DNA from: UMGS1781 sp964389545
GTDB lineage: Bacteria; Bacillota; Clostridia; TANB77; CAG-508
NCBI GenBank assembly: GCA_964389545.1
Contig: CAYMDN010000009.1
Location: forward strand, 1 to 40,883
Length of the DNA stretch: 40,883 nt
Direction of reading: 5' to 3'
The position numbers and the translations under genes were made by a program. A model generated the notes under the pieces. That model searched no databases. It saw only the letters and a list, made by a program, of their open reading frames with translations, and was not told where the DNA came from. Of the stretch, positions 31,301 to 38,203 are shown piece by piece (positions within the stretch are counted from its first letter, which is position 1; each line of letters starts with the position of its first letter).

Positions 31301-31881
31301 TCTCTTGATAATTCAATTAATTTTTGATTTACTAATACTTGTTCTCTCAATCCATTAGGCTGTATTTCTAAATAATAATCTTCTTTAAATATATTTTTAT
31401 GCCATAAGGCTATTCTTTTTGCTTCTTCTATATTATCTTTTAGTATTGCTTGATTTACACTTCCTGCCAAACACGCACTTAAACATACTAGTCCTTCATG
31501 ATATTGCTCTAATATTTCTAAATCTATTCTTGGTTTATAATAAAATCCTTCAGTAAATCCCTTTGATACCAACTGTGTTAGGTTCTTGTAGCCTGTCTCG
31601 TTTTTAGCCAGCAAAATAAGATGTGAATATCTTTTATCCACATCTGGGTCTTTATCAAATCGAGTACGTGGAGCAACATAAACTTCGCATCCAATTATTG
31701 GTTTTATTCCAACCTTTTTACATTGTTTATAAAATTCTACTGCTCCAAACATTACACCATGGTCAGTAATAGCTAATGAATTCATTCCTAATTCCTTAAC
31801 TCTCTCTGGCAATTCACTTATTTTGTTTGCACCATCTAATAAGCTGTATTCTGTGTGCATGTGTAGGTGTACAAAGTCCAT
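28396..31881 (-). CDS. dnaE: DNA polymerase III alpha subunit DnaE
   Basis: A 1161-residue C-family replicative polymerase without the exonuclease insert of PolC, matching DnaE1/DnaE3-type proteins. The PHP domain is at the N-terminus (HLHMHTEYSLLDG, ITDHGVMFG) with its metal ligands present. The catalytic part has GPGRGSGAGSIAAYACGI, PDFDVDF (Asp399, Asp401) and MDFLGLRTL. A helix-hairpin-helix region (SIKNVGKGAVNQI) and a C-terminal OB domain (VKYVGIITSIKKKYTKN) follow. GGAG is 5 nt before the ATG. Downstream comes hairpin copy 3 and tgt; upstream, 9 bp away, the beta-helix gene. Firmicutes usually pair it with PolC elsewhere. Confidence 0.97.
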   Translation of the reverse strand: MDFVHLHMHTEYSLLDGANKISELPERVKELGMNSLAITDHGVMFGAVEFYKQCKKVGIKPIIGCEVYVAPRTRFDKDPDVDKRYSHLILLAKNETGYKNLTQLVSKGFTEGFYYKPRIDLEILEQYHEGLVCLSACLAGSVNQAILKDNIEEAKRIALWHKNIFKEDYYLEIQPNGLREQVLVNQKLIELSRELDIPLVATNDAHYLKKEDAYVHEVLLCIQTGKKMTDEDRMKMGAEEFYVKSPEEMIEYFKNVPEAIENTVKIAEKCNFDFEFGNTKLPNYEVPPQYKTHAEFFRELCYTGLKKRYGENPSKEATDRLEYEISVIEKMGYVDYYLIVWDFINYAKENNISVGPGRGSGAGSIAAYACGITDIDPIKYSLLFERFLNPERVSMPDFDVDFCYTNRPRVIEYVANKYGKDHVSQIITFGTMAARMVIRDVARALDYPYAEADKLAKMVPFEIHITIKKAMEQNRELKDLYDNDEQVRKLLDIAMKLEGMPRQASTHACGVLITDKPVVEYVPLYVNEGVIESQYIMTTLDELGLLKMDFLGLRTLTVIADTIEFVKQNRNIDVEFDKDMNDQKVFKETWQSGNTVGVFQFESQGMTNFMKELKPDTLEDIIAGVSLYRPGPMDQIPRYIKNKLNPEHSEYTHSALEPILNVTYGCMVYQEQVMQIVRDLAGYSMGRADLVRRAMGKKKLDVMAKEREIFIHGQTDEDGKIVVPGCVRNGIDEASANKIFDEMAEFAKYAFNKSHAAAYAVVAYRTAYLKTYYPAEFMAATLNSYLGNLDKIPEYIAECKRTNIEILKPSINESYTDFTVHDDKIRFGLGSIKNVGKGAVNQIVEERKKNGQYESLIDFCERVQGENVNKKCIESLIKSGAFDELGETRSTLLENFENILNTIANEGKRSLQGQVSMFDIQTEEDNSKHKYNVIQRPEYDERTLLDMEKEMLGIYISGHPLDKLIEKIKKVSNIDTIQIASMKEENDLSRDGQNVKYVGIITSIKKKYTKNNTLMAFATIEDLYGSLEVIIFESCYNKSINSLLEDNIVLVEGRLSAREDEDTKIVANNIISFSDVKENETKETTKTDNRNKILTLNIQNATEEQKSKLRGAIKFFMGDRNNIRVQIVDNEGVKPCGAIFITEEIYKEFEEILDRGNVLLS

Positions 31882-31890
31882 TTCTTCTCC

Positions 31891-32601
31891 TTATTTTAAT
31901 TCTACTTTTGGGTTTTCTTGTATTGTGTATTGTGATTGTGGTATTAAGCGCTTTTCTGCTGGAACAAATCCTCTTACTTGAATTGTTGGTAAAACCCAAG
32001 TATATGGTCCTATTGCTGTTCCTGGTATTGTTGTACAATTTGCACCTAATCTTGAGTTATCCCCTACTATTGCTCCAAAGAAATCTGTATTTGTATCATA
32101 TTTCTTTCCATCTACTTTTATCTCTATATTTTTCTGGTCAAATCTTCTGTTTGCTAATATTGTACCGCTTCCAATTCTTGTAGATTTTCCTATTATTGAA
32201 TCTCCGCAAAATGTAAAGCTTTGTACTTTTGCTTTGTTTTGTATTATTGCATGTTTTGCTTCACATGAATGCCCTACAACTGCATTATCTCCCACTATTG
32301 TATATGGTCTAATTAATGCACCAGACTGAATTGTTACATTCTTTCCAATTATTACTGGTCCTTCTATTGAAACATTTGCTCCTATAACGGTTCCTTCATC
32401 TATAAAATAATTTCCTGTAATAGAACAAAATTCTCCCATTTTAGCTTTGTTAACTTTAATATTTTTATCAACTATTTTTTCTTTGATATAATCTGTTAAT
32501 TTGTTTAATGGTTCCCATACGTATGTGCATCCTTCAAAAATATCCTTTTCTCTAAATTCTTGCATGTTTTTAAAATAATACTCTAGTTTTAATTCTTCCA
32601 T
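31891..32601 (-). CDS. Left-handed beta-helix (hexapeptide-repeat) acyltransferase-like protein
   Basis: 236 residues. The first 50 are helical, then hexapeptide repeats ([LIV]-G-x4) run from about 55 to 215: GNYFIDEGTVIGANVSIEGPVIIGKNVTIQSGALIRPYTIVGDNAVVGHS. This is the beta-helix of GlmU-type N-acetyltransferases and sugar-nucleotide enzymes; no nucleotidyltransferase domain is attached, since the pyrophosphorylase motif is missing. The RRFDQKNIEIKVDGKKYDTN and NSRLGANCTTIPGTAIGPYTWV stretches resemble clostridial 'UDP-N-acetylglucosamine pyrophosphorylase-related' proteins. GGAG is 6 nt before the ATG. It lies between dnaE and the KAP NTPase on one strand with gaps of 9 and 17 bp. The acyl acceptor is unknown. 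Confidence 0.8.
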   Translation of the reverse strand: MEELKLEYYFKNMQEFREKDIFEGCTYVWEPLNKLTDYIKEKIVDKNIKVNKAKMGEFCSITGNYFIDEGTVIGANVSIEGPVIIGKNVTIQSGALIRPYTIVGDNAVVGHSCEAKHAIIQNKAKVQSFTFCGDSIIGKSTRIGSGTILANRRFDQKNIEIKVDGKKYDTNTDFFGAIVGDNSRLGANCTTIPGTAIGPYTWVLPTIQVRGFVPAEKRLIPQSQYTIQENPKVELK

Positions 32602-32618
32602 ATTTTCTCCTTTTTATT

Positions 32619-34580
32619 TTAGTTTTGTCCCTCTTCAGTATTTTTGTAAGATGCAATTACATCTTCTAAATCTTTTAATAATTCTCTAAGCATAACTATC
32701 TTTATTCCCATAGGTTTATTGTCTACATATTCTTTGATTATTTCATTCAATTTTTCTATGTTTTCAACTTCTGGTTCAAGTTCTGCATGGTATTTTCTAT
32801 ATCTTTCGTTTAGTTTTTCTTTTATTGTTACTATTTCTTCATTACTTGCACAAGAAATTCTTTGGAATAATTGATGTGCATTATAGAATTTTAATATCGG
32901 TAAATCCATACATTCCTTATCAAATCTTTCGTAGAAAGTTTCCATTTTCATAGGAATATTTTTGAATATATCTGCAGCTTTTTCTGTATACATTTTCTCT
33001 TTTAACATATCATTTAACATATAAAAATGTGATAATATATCTTCCATATCTACATCTTTATCTACAAGCAATAGTGAGCTTAATTCATCGTCTGGATTTT
33101 CAATGTATTTTGAATGTAATGTCGCTATATTCATTCCTTCTGAGAAAATTTCTTTTATTTCTTGTATATTGTATTGTACTAATCCTTTTTTAGTAAAGTA
33201 AGTAAAGTACATAAATAGCTTCATTGTATCAATTAATTCTAATTGTCCTTCTTTTACTTTTTCTATAACGTCTTCTATTATCTCAGGGAATTGTTCATCA
33301 GATATTTTCCAATATTCTTCTGTTAGTAATCTTTTATAACTTGGTAATTTTTCTGTATCTACTGTATTTATAATTGCTTCCATATTTTCATTGAATATCT
33401 TTGTATCAAAAATTCTTGTTCTAACATATACTTCAATAAATTTGAAGAATCTATATTCTGCTTTGAAGTTGTAGTAATAGTTATTATCAAATTCTTTAAT
33501 GTAGAATTGTCTGTTGTCTAACAAAACTCTTGATGATACTAATACAGATTTATAATCCTCGTTGTCTTTTATATTTACAAACTTATCTTTAGTTATTTTT
33601 CCTGCTTTAATTTCATATGAAATAGCTATCGTAAATATTAACATTGTTTGCATTACTCTATAATTGGTATTTGGATTATTTTTATTTACTGTTTCAAAAA
33701 TTTTCTTAAAGTCATTAAGTGCATGTTTTAAAATTCTTAGATTTCGAGTTCCACTTCTATTAAATGTTGCAATTATATATGGTGTGTTTTCTCTTAAAAA
33801 CCTAATTAATTCTTTATCATTTTCGTATCTCATTAAGATACCATTTATTATATAGCTAAATTCTGGTCTATACTCAAATGTTTCACCTATTAACTTTTCT
33901 TTTATTCTTTCATATTCATTAGCTTTATCAAATACATATTCAATTTTTTCTTGAATTCTCTCAACCATTGGTTTATCTGTATTTGATAATTGTCCCTCTT
34001 TATCTAATATATATGTTGCTATAAATGTTTTCATCTCTAAGTTGCTGTTTTTTATCTTTGTTGCAAGCTCTTTCTCATTACAAATGATTATAGTTTTTAT
34101 GTGATCATGTTCAACAAAGTTGTTTATATATCCTAAGATATCTATAACATCAACATTTGCTCTCTCTAAATCATCAAAGCATAGTACTTTATCATCTGTA
34201 GCAAAAAATTTACTATAATCAACTTTATCTCCATTTTGAGTAACACCAAATACATTTGCCATATTTAATCCTGTTTTTGCATATTCTGGTATATTATGGT
34301 TTCCTGTAGTTTCAATGTATTTTTTCATGTTTTTATCCATAAGTTGTGTTGTTTCGATAAATATTTTTTTACTTATTTCCTCAAGATTAGATATTCCATA
34401 TAAGGACATGTATACTGTTGTAAATCTTTTTCCATTGATTTGCATTCCATCAATTTTCTTTTTAATCTTGTTATTCCAAAAGTATGTTTTTCCACTTCCC
34501 CATTCTCCATTAATCATTATTGCATGGTCAGTATAATCTGCTCTAACATAATCTAATATACTTTCTACTAGGTCTTCCAT
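32619..34580 (-). CDS. KAP-type P-loop NTPase
   Basis: 653 residues. Near the N-terminus is Walker A in INGEWGSGKTYFW (about residues 22-34 from this start), and Walker B is KVLCFDDLERANVD (Asp136-Asp137), the DDLER form of KAP-family ATPases. A conserved Arg-rich sensor-like stretch RSGTRNLRILKHALNDF follows. The rest is helical with no membrane span and no visible effector domain. KAP NTPases occur in phage-exclusion proteins (such as PifA) and other conflict systems, and also in unknown housekeeping roles. An ATG at 34589 touches AAAGG; the ATG at 34580 has 9 nt spacing and is chosen. It is 17 bp before the beta-helix gene. Confidence 0.8.
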   Translation of the reverse strand: MEDLVESILDYVRADYTDHAIMINGEWGSGKTYFWNNKIKKKIDGMQINGKRFTTVYMSLYGISNLEEISKKIFIETTQLMDKNMKKYIETTGNHNIPEYAKTGLNMANVFGVTQNGDKVDYSKFFATDDKVLCFDDLERANVDVIDILGYINNFVEHDHIKTIIICNEKELATKIKNSNLEMKTFIATYILDKEGQLSNTDKPMVERIQEKIEYVFDKANEYERIKEKLIGETFEYRPEFSYIINGILMRYENDKELIRFLRENTPYIIATFNRSGTRNLRILKHALNDFKKIFETVNKNNPNTNYRVMQTMLIFTIAISYEIKAGKITKDKFVNIKDNEDYKSVLVSSRVLLDNRQFYIKEFDNNYYYNFKAEYRFFKFIEVYVRTRIFDTKIFNENMEAIINTVDTEKLPSYKRLLTEEYWKISDEQFPEIIEDVIEKVKEGQLELIDTMKLFMYFTYFTKKGLVQYNIQEIKEIFSEGMNIATLHSKYIENPDDELSSLLLVDKDVDMEDILSHFYMLNDMLKEKMYTEKAADIFKNIPMKMETFYERFDKECMDLPILKFYNAHQLFQRISCASNEEIVTIKEKLNERYRKYHAELEPEVENIEKLNEIIKEYVDNKPMGIKIVMLRELLKDLEDVIASYKNTEEGQN

Positions 34581-34652
34581 TATTATCATCCTTTCTCAAG
34601 GAATAACTTTAGTTTGAATTGGCTTTTCAAACCTTGTTTCCTTTGTAATCTA

Positions 34653-35282
34653 TTAATCAACAGCTATTGTTAATACTGCAATTTCTTTTGCTCCTGCTTG
34701 TTTTAAAACTTTACTACATTCACTTACGGTGTTTCCTGTAGTAAATATATCATCAAACAATATAACGCTCTTTTCTTTAATAGTTTTCTGATTTATAACT
34801 GAAAATGCGTCTTTTACATTTTCAATTCTATCTTTTTTTGATAAAGTACTTTGCACTTTGGTATTTCTTGTCTTTACAAGTACTTTATTATAAAATTTAA
34901 TTTCTAAATCTTTTGCTATTTCTTTTGCAATTAATTCTGTTTGATTATATCCTCGTTCCCATCGCTTTTTTCTATGTAATGGTACCGCAAGTATTATATC
35001 ATATTTTTTTAGAAAACTATATATTTTTTTATTATTTAATATGATTTTTTTAAAGGTTTTATACATGTATGCTTTTTCTTTAAATTTGTATTCTATAATC
35101 TTTTCTCTAACTATATTTTCATACCTAAATATCTTTATTTGGTATTCAAAAAAAGTTTTCTTTTTATGTTCGATTTTGTTTATATAATATGGTGCTAATC
35201 TCGTTTCGCACCTTCTACACAAATATTTTTTATTAAGCTCATCACATATTCCACATACTGGTGGATATATTAGTTTAAACAT
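34653..35282 (-). CDS. comFC: ComF-family phosphoribosyltransferase-like protein
   Basis: A 209-residue competence-associated protein of the ComFC/GntX group. An N-terminal zinc ribbon has Cys10, Cys13, Cys22 and Cys25 (PPVCGICDE, YLCRRCETR). The C-terminal phosphoribosyltransferase domain has VPLHRKKRWERGYNQTELIAKEIA and the PRPP-loop motif VILFDDIFTTGNTVSEC (about 173-189). AAGGAG is 5-7 nt before the ATG. No comFA is adjacent. It is the first gene of the minus-strand run towards the KAP NTPase, 72 bp before it, and divergent from spoVM. Confidence 0.93.
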   Translation of the reverse strand: MFKLIYPPVCGICDELNKKYLCRRCETRLAPYYINKIEHKKKTFFEYQIKIFRYENIVREKIIEYKFKEKAYMYKTFKKIILNNKKIYSFLKKYDIILAVPLHRKKRWERGYNQTELIAKEIAKDLEIKFYNKVLVKTRNTKVQSTLSKKDRIENVKDAFSVINQKTIKEKSVILFDDIFTTGNTVSECSKVLKQAGAKEIAVLTIAVD

Positions 35283-35363
35283 TCTTCTCCTTTCGACATT
35301 ATAATTTGCTCATATCACAATTTTATGTAATCCTTAATATAATATAAAAAAGGGAGGTAATTT

Positions 35364-35513
35364 ATGTTGAAATTTTTTAAGAAAACATTAGCCGTTTGTT
35401 TAATTGGTTTAGGGCTTGGTATTTTACTTGTAATATTACTTCCTTTTACTGGTTGGTTATTTCTAATTGGTGTAATTGTTATTCTAGTTGGTATTGGTTG
35501 GCTATGTGGCTAA
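35364..35513 (+). CDS. Small hydrophobic two-span protein upstream of spoVM
   Basis: Not recognised. A 49-residue product starts MLKFFKKTLAVC, has two hydrophobic stretches (about 9-27 and 31-47) separated by PFTGW, and ends WLCG. GGGAGG is 7 nt before the ATG, so translation is likely. It is 22 bp upstream of spoVM on the same strand, suggesting a two-gene operon. An AATATAAT at 35336-35343 matches the sigma-E -10 (CATAYAnT) in all but the first base, but no matching -35 was found. Forespore or mother-cell membrane localisation is inference. Confidence 0.7.
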   Translation: MLKFFKKTLAVCLIGLGLGILLVILLPFTGWLFLIGVIVILVGIGWLCG

Positions 35514-35535
35514 CCTTAAGAAGGATGGTGTTAAG

Positions 35536-35613
35536 ATGACTATTGTAGTAAAAAAAGTTCCAAAATTTTTAAGGGGATTTGTAAAATTGATTTTTGGAAT
35601 TAAAGAAAAGTAA
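35536..35613 (+). CDS. spoVM: SpoVM-like spore coat morphogenetic peptide
   Basis: A 25-residue amphipathic peptide, MTIVVKKVPKFLRGFVKLIF followed by GIKEK. It matches Bacillus SpoVM (26 residues) in the middle: K-x-PKFL-x-G-x-V-(R/K), the final FG-x-x-K pattern and basic character. In Bacillus SpoVM recognises the convex outer forespore membrane and anchors SpoIVA, so coat assembly starts there. A ribosome binding site (AAGGA, about 10 nt before the ATG) is present. It is too short for most gene finders. It is 22 bp after the 49-residue gene and is followed by a terminator shared with rpmB. Recognition rests on a clear but short motif. Confidence 0.85.
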   Translation: MTIVVKKVPKFLRGFVKLIFGIKEK

Positions 35614-35638
35614 TACATATGTACACTTTAGAAAAATA

Positions 35639-35666
35639 AAAGAGCTAGAATTTAATCTAGCCCTTT
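35639..35666. terminator. Terminator between spoVM and rpmB
   Basis: AAAG-A-GCTAGA (35639-35649) pairs with TCTAGC-C-CTTT (35656-35666) with one mismatch and a 6-nt loop. It lies between convergent genes, with T-rich flanks. Confidence 0.75.
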
Positions 35667-35677
35667 ATTTATTATAT

Positions 35678-35875
35678 TTATGCTTTTTTAACTTTTCCTG
35701 CTCTTAAGCATTTTGCACAAACTTTTATTTTTTTAGGTTGACCATCAACCATTGTTTTTACTGTTCTTAAATTTGGTTTAAATGTTCTTGATGTTCTCTT
35801 GCTTATATGAGAACGAGTAATACTTAATTTATTTCCATAGTTAATTGATTTGTTACAAACTTCACATTTTGCCAT
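35678..35875 (-). CDS. rpmB: 50S ribosomal protein L28
   Basis: A 65-residue ribosomal protein beginning MAKCEVCNKSINYGNKLS and ending KVCAKCLRAGKVKKA; the two CxxC motifs form the zinc ribbon of the C+ form. SRTFKPNLRTVKTMVDGQPKKI is the family core. The frame continues to a GTG at 35887, but the standard MAK start at 35875 has AGGAGG 11 nt upstream, so it is preferred. It is monocistronic with its own promoter. Confidence 0.96.
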   Translation of the reverse strand: MAKCEVCNKSINYGNKLSITRSHISKRTSRTFKPNLRTVKTMVDGQPKKIKVCAKCLRAGKVKKA

Positions 35876-35920
35876 AATATATTGCACCTCCTACAATTGT
35901 AATAAAAAACACTATCAATT

Positions 35921-35949
35921 ATTTTAACATAACTTTTAGAAAAAAACAA
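35921..35949 (-). promoter_or_regulatory. Promoter of rpmB
   Basis: TTGTTT (35944-35949), a 17-bp spacer and TAAAAT (35921-35926) preceded by TG, so an extended -10, on the minus strand. Confidence 0.6.
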
Positions 35950-35957
35950 GTATTTTC

Positions 35958-35980
35958 ATAATTTTATTTAATAAAATTAT
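35958..35980 (-). terminator. Weak AT-only terminator of the pilin-like gene
   Basis: ATAATTTTAT (35958-35967) pairs with ATAAAATTAT (35971-35980). It overlaps the stop codon at 35977. With no GC in the stem, the call is tentative. Confidence 0.4.
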
Positions 35981-36276
35981 TCTTCTGTATCGTCATCTTC
36001 TTCTCCATTGTTGTCTTCTGTATCATTTTCACCAGCTTCATTATTTTCTTCATCTGTATTTGTACTATTATTTTCTGCTGATTCATTTGTTGAATTTGTT
36101 GTGTTGTTTACTGTATTTGTTTGTACTGTATTGTTTGTTGTGTTATTAACTTTTTCTTCTTCTTTTCCAAAGAAATCACCATTAATAATTATTGTAACAG
36201 TAACAGCAACTAATATTAGCATAACAATTATAACAATTATTAAAGCTATTAAAGATATACCTTTTTCTTCTTTCAT
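35977..36276 (-). CDS. Type IV pilin-like small protein with acidic tail
   Basis: A 99-residue protein beginning MKEEKGISLIALIIVIIVML: a short charged leader ending in Gly, then Ile-Ser-Leu-Ile in place of Phe-Thr-Leu-Ile, and a 23-residue hydrophobic helix. This is the class III prepilin pattern, but residue +5 is Ala rather than Glu. The rest is Asn/Thr/Glu-rich low complexity with a very acidic end (EEDDDTEE) and no globular pilin head. An upstream ATG (36291) is inside the GGAGG; the one at 36276 has 8 nt spacing. It lies 5 bp after the PilM-like gene, whose stop codon is within its ribosome binding site, so the two are coupled. Confidence 0.75.
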   Translation of the reverse strand: MKEEKGISLIALIIVIIVMLILVAVTVTIIINGDFFGKEEEKVNNTTNNTVQTNTVNNTTNSTNESAENNSTNTDEENNEAGENDTEDNNGEEDDDTEE

Positions 36277-36281
36277 TTGCT

Positions 36282-37325
36282 TCACCTCCATTTTATACTT
36301 CTAAATATATTATATTTTTTCTTTTCTTCATGATAAAAACTAAAATCGCTTTCATCACCTTCTATAGTCTGCATTGCTAATGCAATGGCTGAGTTAACTT
36401 CTGTATAATCTTGTATATTAACTTTTGTATTTACTACATCTATAAAATATGGTACTAAAATTTCTACTGTTTTACCTATAAAGTTTTCTTGGAAGAATCC
36501 ATCTATATTGTTTATTATTGATCCTGTTCCTGTGATATAAATGTTATCTATCTTAACTTCATTATAATTGATAATTGTTTTGGCTTCATCAGCTATATCT
36601 GCCATACCATCATTAATTTCATCTAAAAAGTCATTACCTTCAATCCTTATATTTTGTGTTCTTCTTGTAAACAATGTAGCATTTCTACATAAGCCATATA
36701 AATCTTCTTTATAGCCTATCTTTTTTAGTATACTGTCCATTCCATGTTCTAGCTTATCTATTCTTTGTATTATACCACCTGCTACTGTAATTATTTCTGT
36801 TTTATTTTCAATATTTATATAAGCACAAGTTTCTTTATTCCCATAGTTATTGATTATTGGAATTGCTGTAGCAATTGGCATAGCATCCCCAACAGTGTAA
36901 TCATTTAATATTCTTACAGTATTTGTAATTTCTTCTTTATCTACATATGCGAATATAACATTGAGTTCTTCTCTTTCGTCTTCACTCCAGTCGTTGTAAT
37001 TGACTACATACTTGTATTCGATTTCATCAATATCTTTATTGTTACTATCGCAGAAATATTCAAACTCTGTATTTATCGCTCTCTCAAGTTCTTTCGGTTT
37101 TAACAAATCTGGAACTGAAGAATATTTATATTTTACTCTTGAAAGGTTAACACTGACTGGTATATTAAAGCTATTTGTTTCACTCACTATTTGATGTATT
37201 GTTTTCATTACATCATCAGAAAACTTTACTCCATAAGACTCAACTTTATAGCCTTTTCTGTCTTTTATTACCTTCGCATATTTTATTATACCTTCATCAA
37301 TATATAGCCCCAAGCAGCTTTGCAT
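36282..37325 (-). CDS. PilM-like actin-fold protein
   Basis: A 347-residue cytosolic protein of the PilM/FtsA-like (actin-fold) group, which in type IV pilus systems links the inner-membrane assembly complex to the ATPase. The start SCLGLYIDEGIIKYAKV corresponds to the phosphate-1 region (usually GIDIG), the middle TCAYINIENKTEIITVAGGIIQRIDKLEHG to the second phosphate loop, and NIYITGTGSIINNIDGF to the adenosine region. GGAG is 6-8 nt before the ATG. It is followed by the pilin-like gene. No PilB, PilC, PilD or PilN genes are visible nearby, so any assembly partners are elsewhere. Confidence 0.72.
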   Translation of the reverse strand: MQSCLGLYIDEGIIKYAKVIKDRKGYKVESYGVKFSDDVMKTIHQIVSETNSFNIPVSVNLSRVKYKYSSVPDLLKPKELERAINTEFEYFCDSNNKDIDEIEYKYVVNYNDWSEDEREELNVIFAYVDKEEITNTVRILNDYTVGDAMPIATAIPIINNYGNKETCAYINIENKTEIITVAGGIIQRIDKLEHGMDSILKKIGYKEDLYGLCRNATLFTRRTQNIRIEGNDFLDEINDGMADIADEAKTIINYNEVKIDNIYITGTGSIINNIDGFFQENFIGKTVEILVPYFIDVVNTKVNIQDYTEVNSAIALAMQTIEGDESDFSFYHEEKKKYNIFRSIKWR

Positions 37326-37364
37326 TATATTCTCCTTATTTTTCCATTTATCGTTCCTTTATCT

Positions 37365-37392
37365 ATTTTACAATATTATTTTTGTAAGTCAA
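37365..37392 (-). promoter_or_regulatory. Sigma-A promoter of the PilM/pilin-like genes
   Basis: TTGACT (37387-37392), a 16-bp spacer and TAAAAT (37365-37370) on the minus strand, 40 bp before the ATG at 37325. Confidence 0.65.
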
Positions 37393-37452
37393 GTAATTTT
37401 TGATATTTATAACTTAAAAGTAATATTCACGTAATAATTTTGTAATAAAGTC

Positions 37453-37482
37453 GTATATTCCCAGTGTTTTATGGTTAAACTA
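37453..37482 (+). promoter_or_regulatory. Sigma-G-like promoter of the dodecin-spoVA operon
   Basis: GTATA (37453-37457) fits the sigma-G -35 (GHATR); after 18 bp, TAAACTA (37476-37482) fits the -10 (CATnHTA) at most positions. No sigma-A promoter is obvious. spoVA is a sigma-G operon in Bacillus. Confidence 0.5.
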
Positions 37483-37514
37483 GTTTTATATTTTTTTAGA
37501 AAGGTATGATGTTC

Positions 37515-37724
37515 ATGTCAACAAAAAAGCATTTAAAAGTAACTGGTACTTCAGAGGTTTCTTGGAAAGATGCAATTGTTCAAACAATTAATGAGGCTTC
37601 AAAAACGATTGATTACATTTCTTCTGTCACTATCTTAGAACAAACTGCTGAAGTAGATGGTAATAAAATTGTTAAATATCAAGCAACCCTAGACTTAGCG
37701 TTTGATATTGATCCAAGGAGGTGA
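37515..37724 (+). CDS. Dodecin-family protein
   Basis: A 69-residue protein (MSTKKHLKVTGTSEVSWKDA). It matches dodecin, a dodecameric flavin-binding shell: VTGTSEVSWKDAIVQTINEASKTID, then SVTILEQTAEVDGNKIVKYQATLDLAFDID. The pattern G-T-S-x-x-SW-x-x-A, A-S-K-T and the final K-Y-Q-x-x-L is the family signature. Dodecins store or buffer flavins; in some bacteria they bind CoA as well. The flavin-stacking Trp lies in the conserved VSW. Several in-frame ATGs occur; 37515 has about 10 nt from AAAGG. It ends 4 bp before spoVAC, so it is the first gene of the spoVA operon. Confidence 0.8.
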   Translation: MSTKKHLKVTGTSEVSWKDAIVQTINEASKTIDYISSVTILEQTAEVDGNKIVKYQATLDLAFDIDPRR

Positions 37725-37728
37725 TTAG

Positions 37729-38178
37729 ATGAGACAAATAAATACTAATTCTGAATATCAACAATATGTTAATGAGAAATCCCCAAATTCTCCTATTCTT
37801 AAGAACTGTTTTAATAGTTTCTGGGTTGGTGGATTAATATGTAGTTTAGGTCAATTTATAATGGAAATTTGTAAATATAATAATTTATCTACGGAAACAA
37901 GTGCTACAATTGTTTCTATCTCATTAATTTTCCTTAGTGCATTCCTTACCGCTTTAAATTTATTTAATAGAATCGGAAAATTTGCTGGAGCTGGTTCTCT
38001 AGTTCCTATCACTGGTTTTGCAAATTCTATTGTATCTCCTGCTATGGAATATAAATCTGAAGGATATGTAATGGGAGTTGGTGCAAAAATGTTTACTGTT
38101 GCTGGTCCTGTCTTAGTATATGGAATATCAGCTTCCGTAGTGGTTGGTATAATTTATTTTTTATTCGGTTTAGGATAA
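37729..38178 (+). CDS. spoVAC: Stage V sporulation protein AC
   Basis: A membrane protein of the dipicolinate channel in the spore inner membrane. It is 149 residues with about four spans. NCFNSFWVGGLICSLGQFI and RIGKFAGAGSLVPITGFANSIVSPAMEYKSEGYVMGVGAKMF are the family signatures. AAGGAGG is 6 nt before the ATG and overlaps the end of the dodecin gene. In Bacillus, SpoVAC has mechanosensitive channel activity. It is followed by spoVAD after 25 bp. Confidence 0.96.
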   Translation: MRQINTNSEYQQYVNEKSPNSPILKNCFNSFWVGGLICSLGQFIMEICKYNNLSTETSATIVSISLIFLSAFLTALNLFNRIGKFAGAGSLVPITGFANSIVSPAMEYKSEGYVMGVGAKMFTVAGPVLVYGISASVVVGIIYFLFGLG

Positions 38179-38203
38179 TTATTTTAGGAAAGGATGATAT
38201 AAA

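Noticed and set aside
34612..34632. Hairpin GTTTGAA/TTCAAAC between comFC and the KAP gene as a terminator
   Set aside because: A 7-bp AT-rich stem without a following T-run; it more likely reflects chance or a leader fold.
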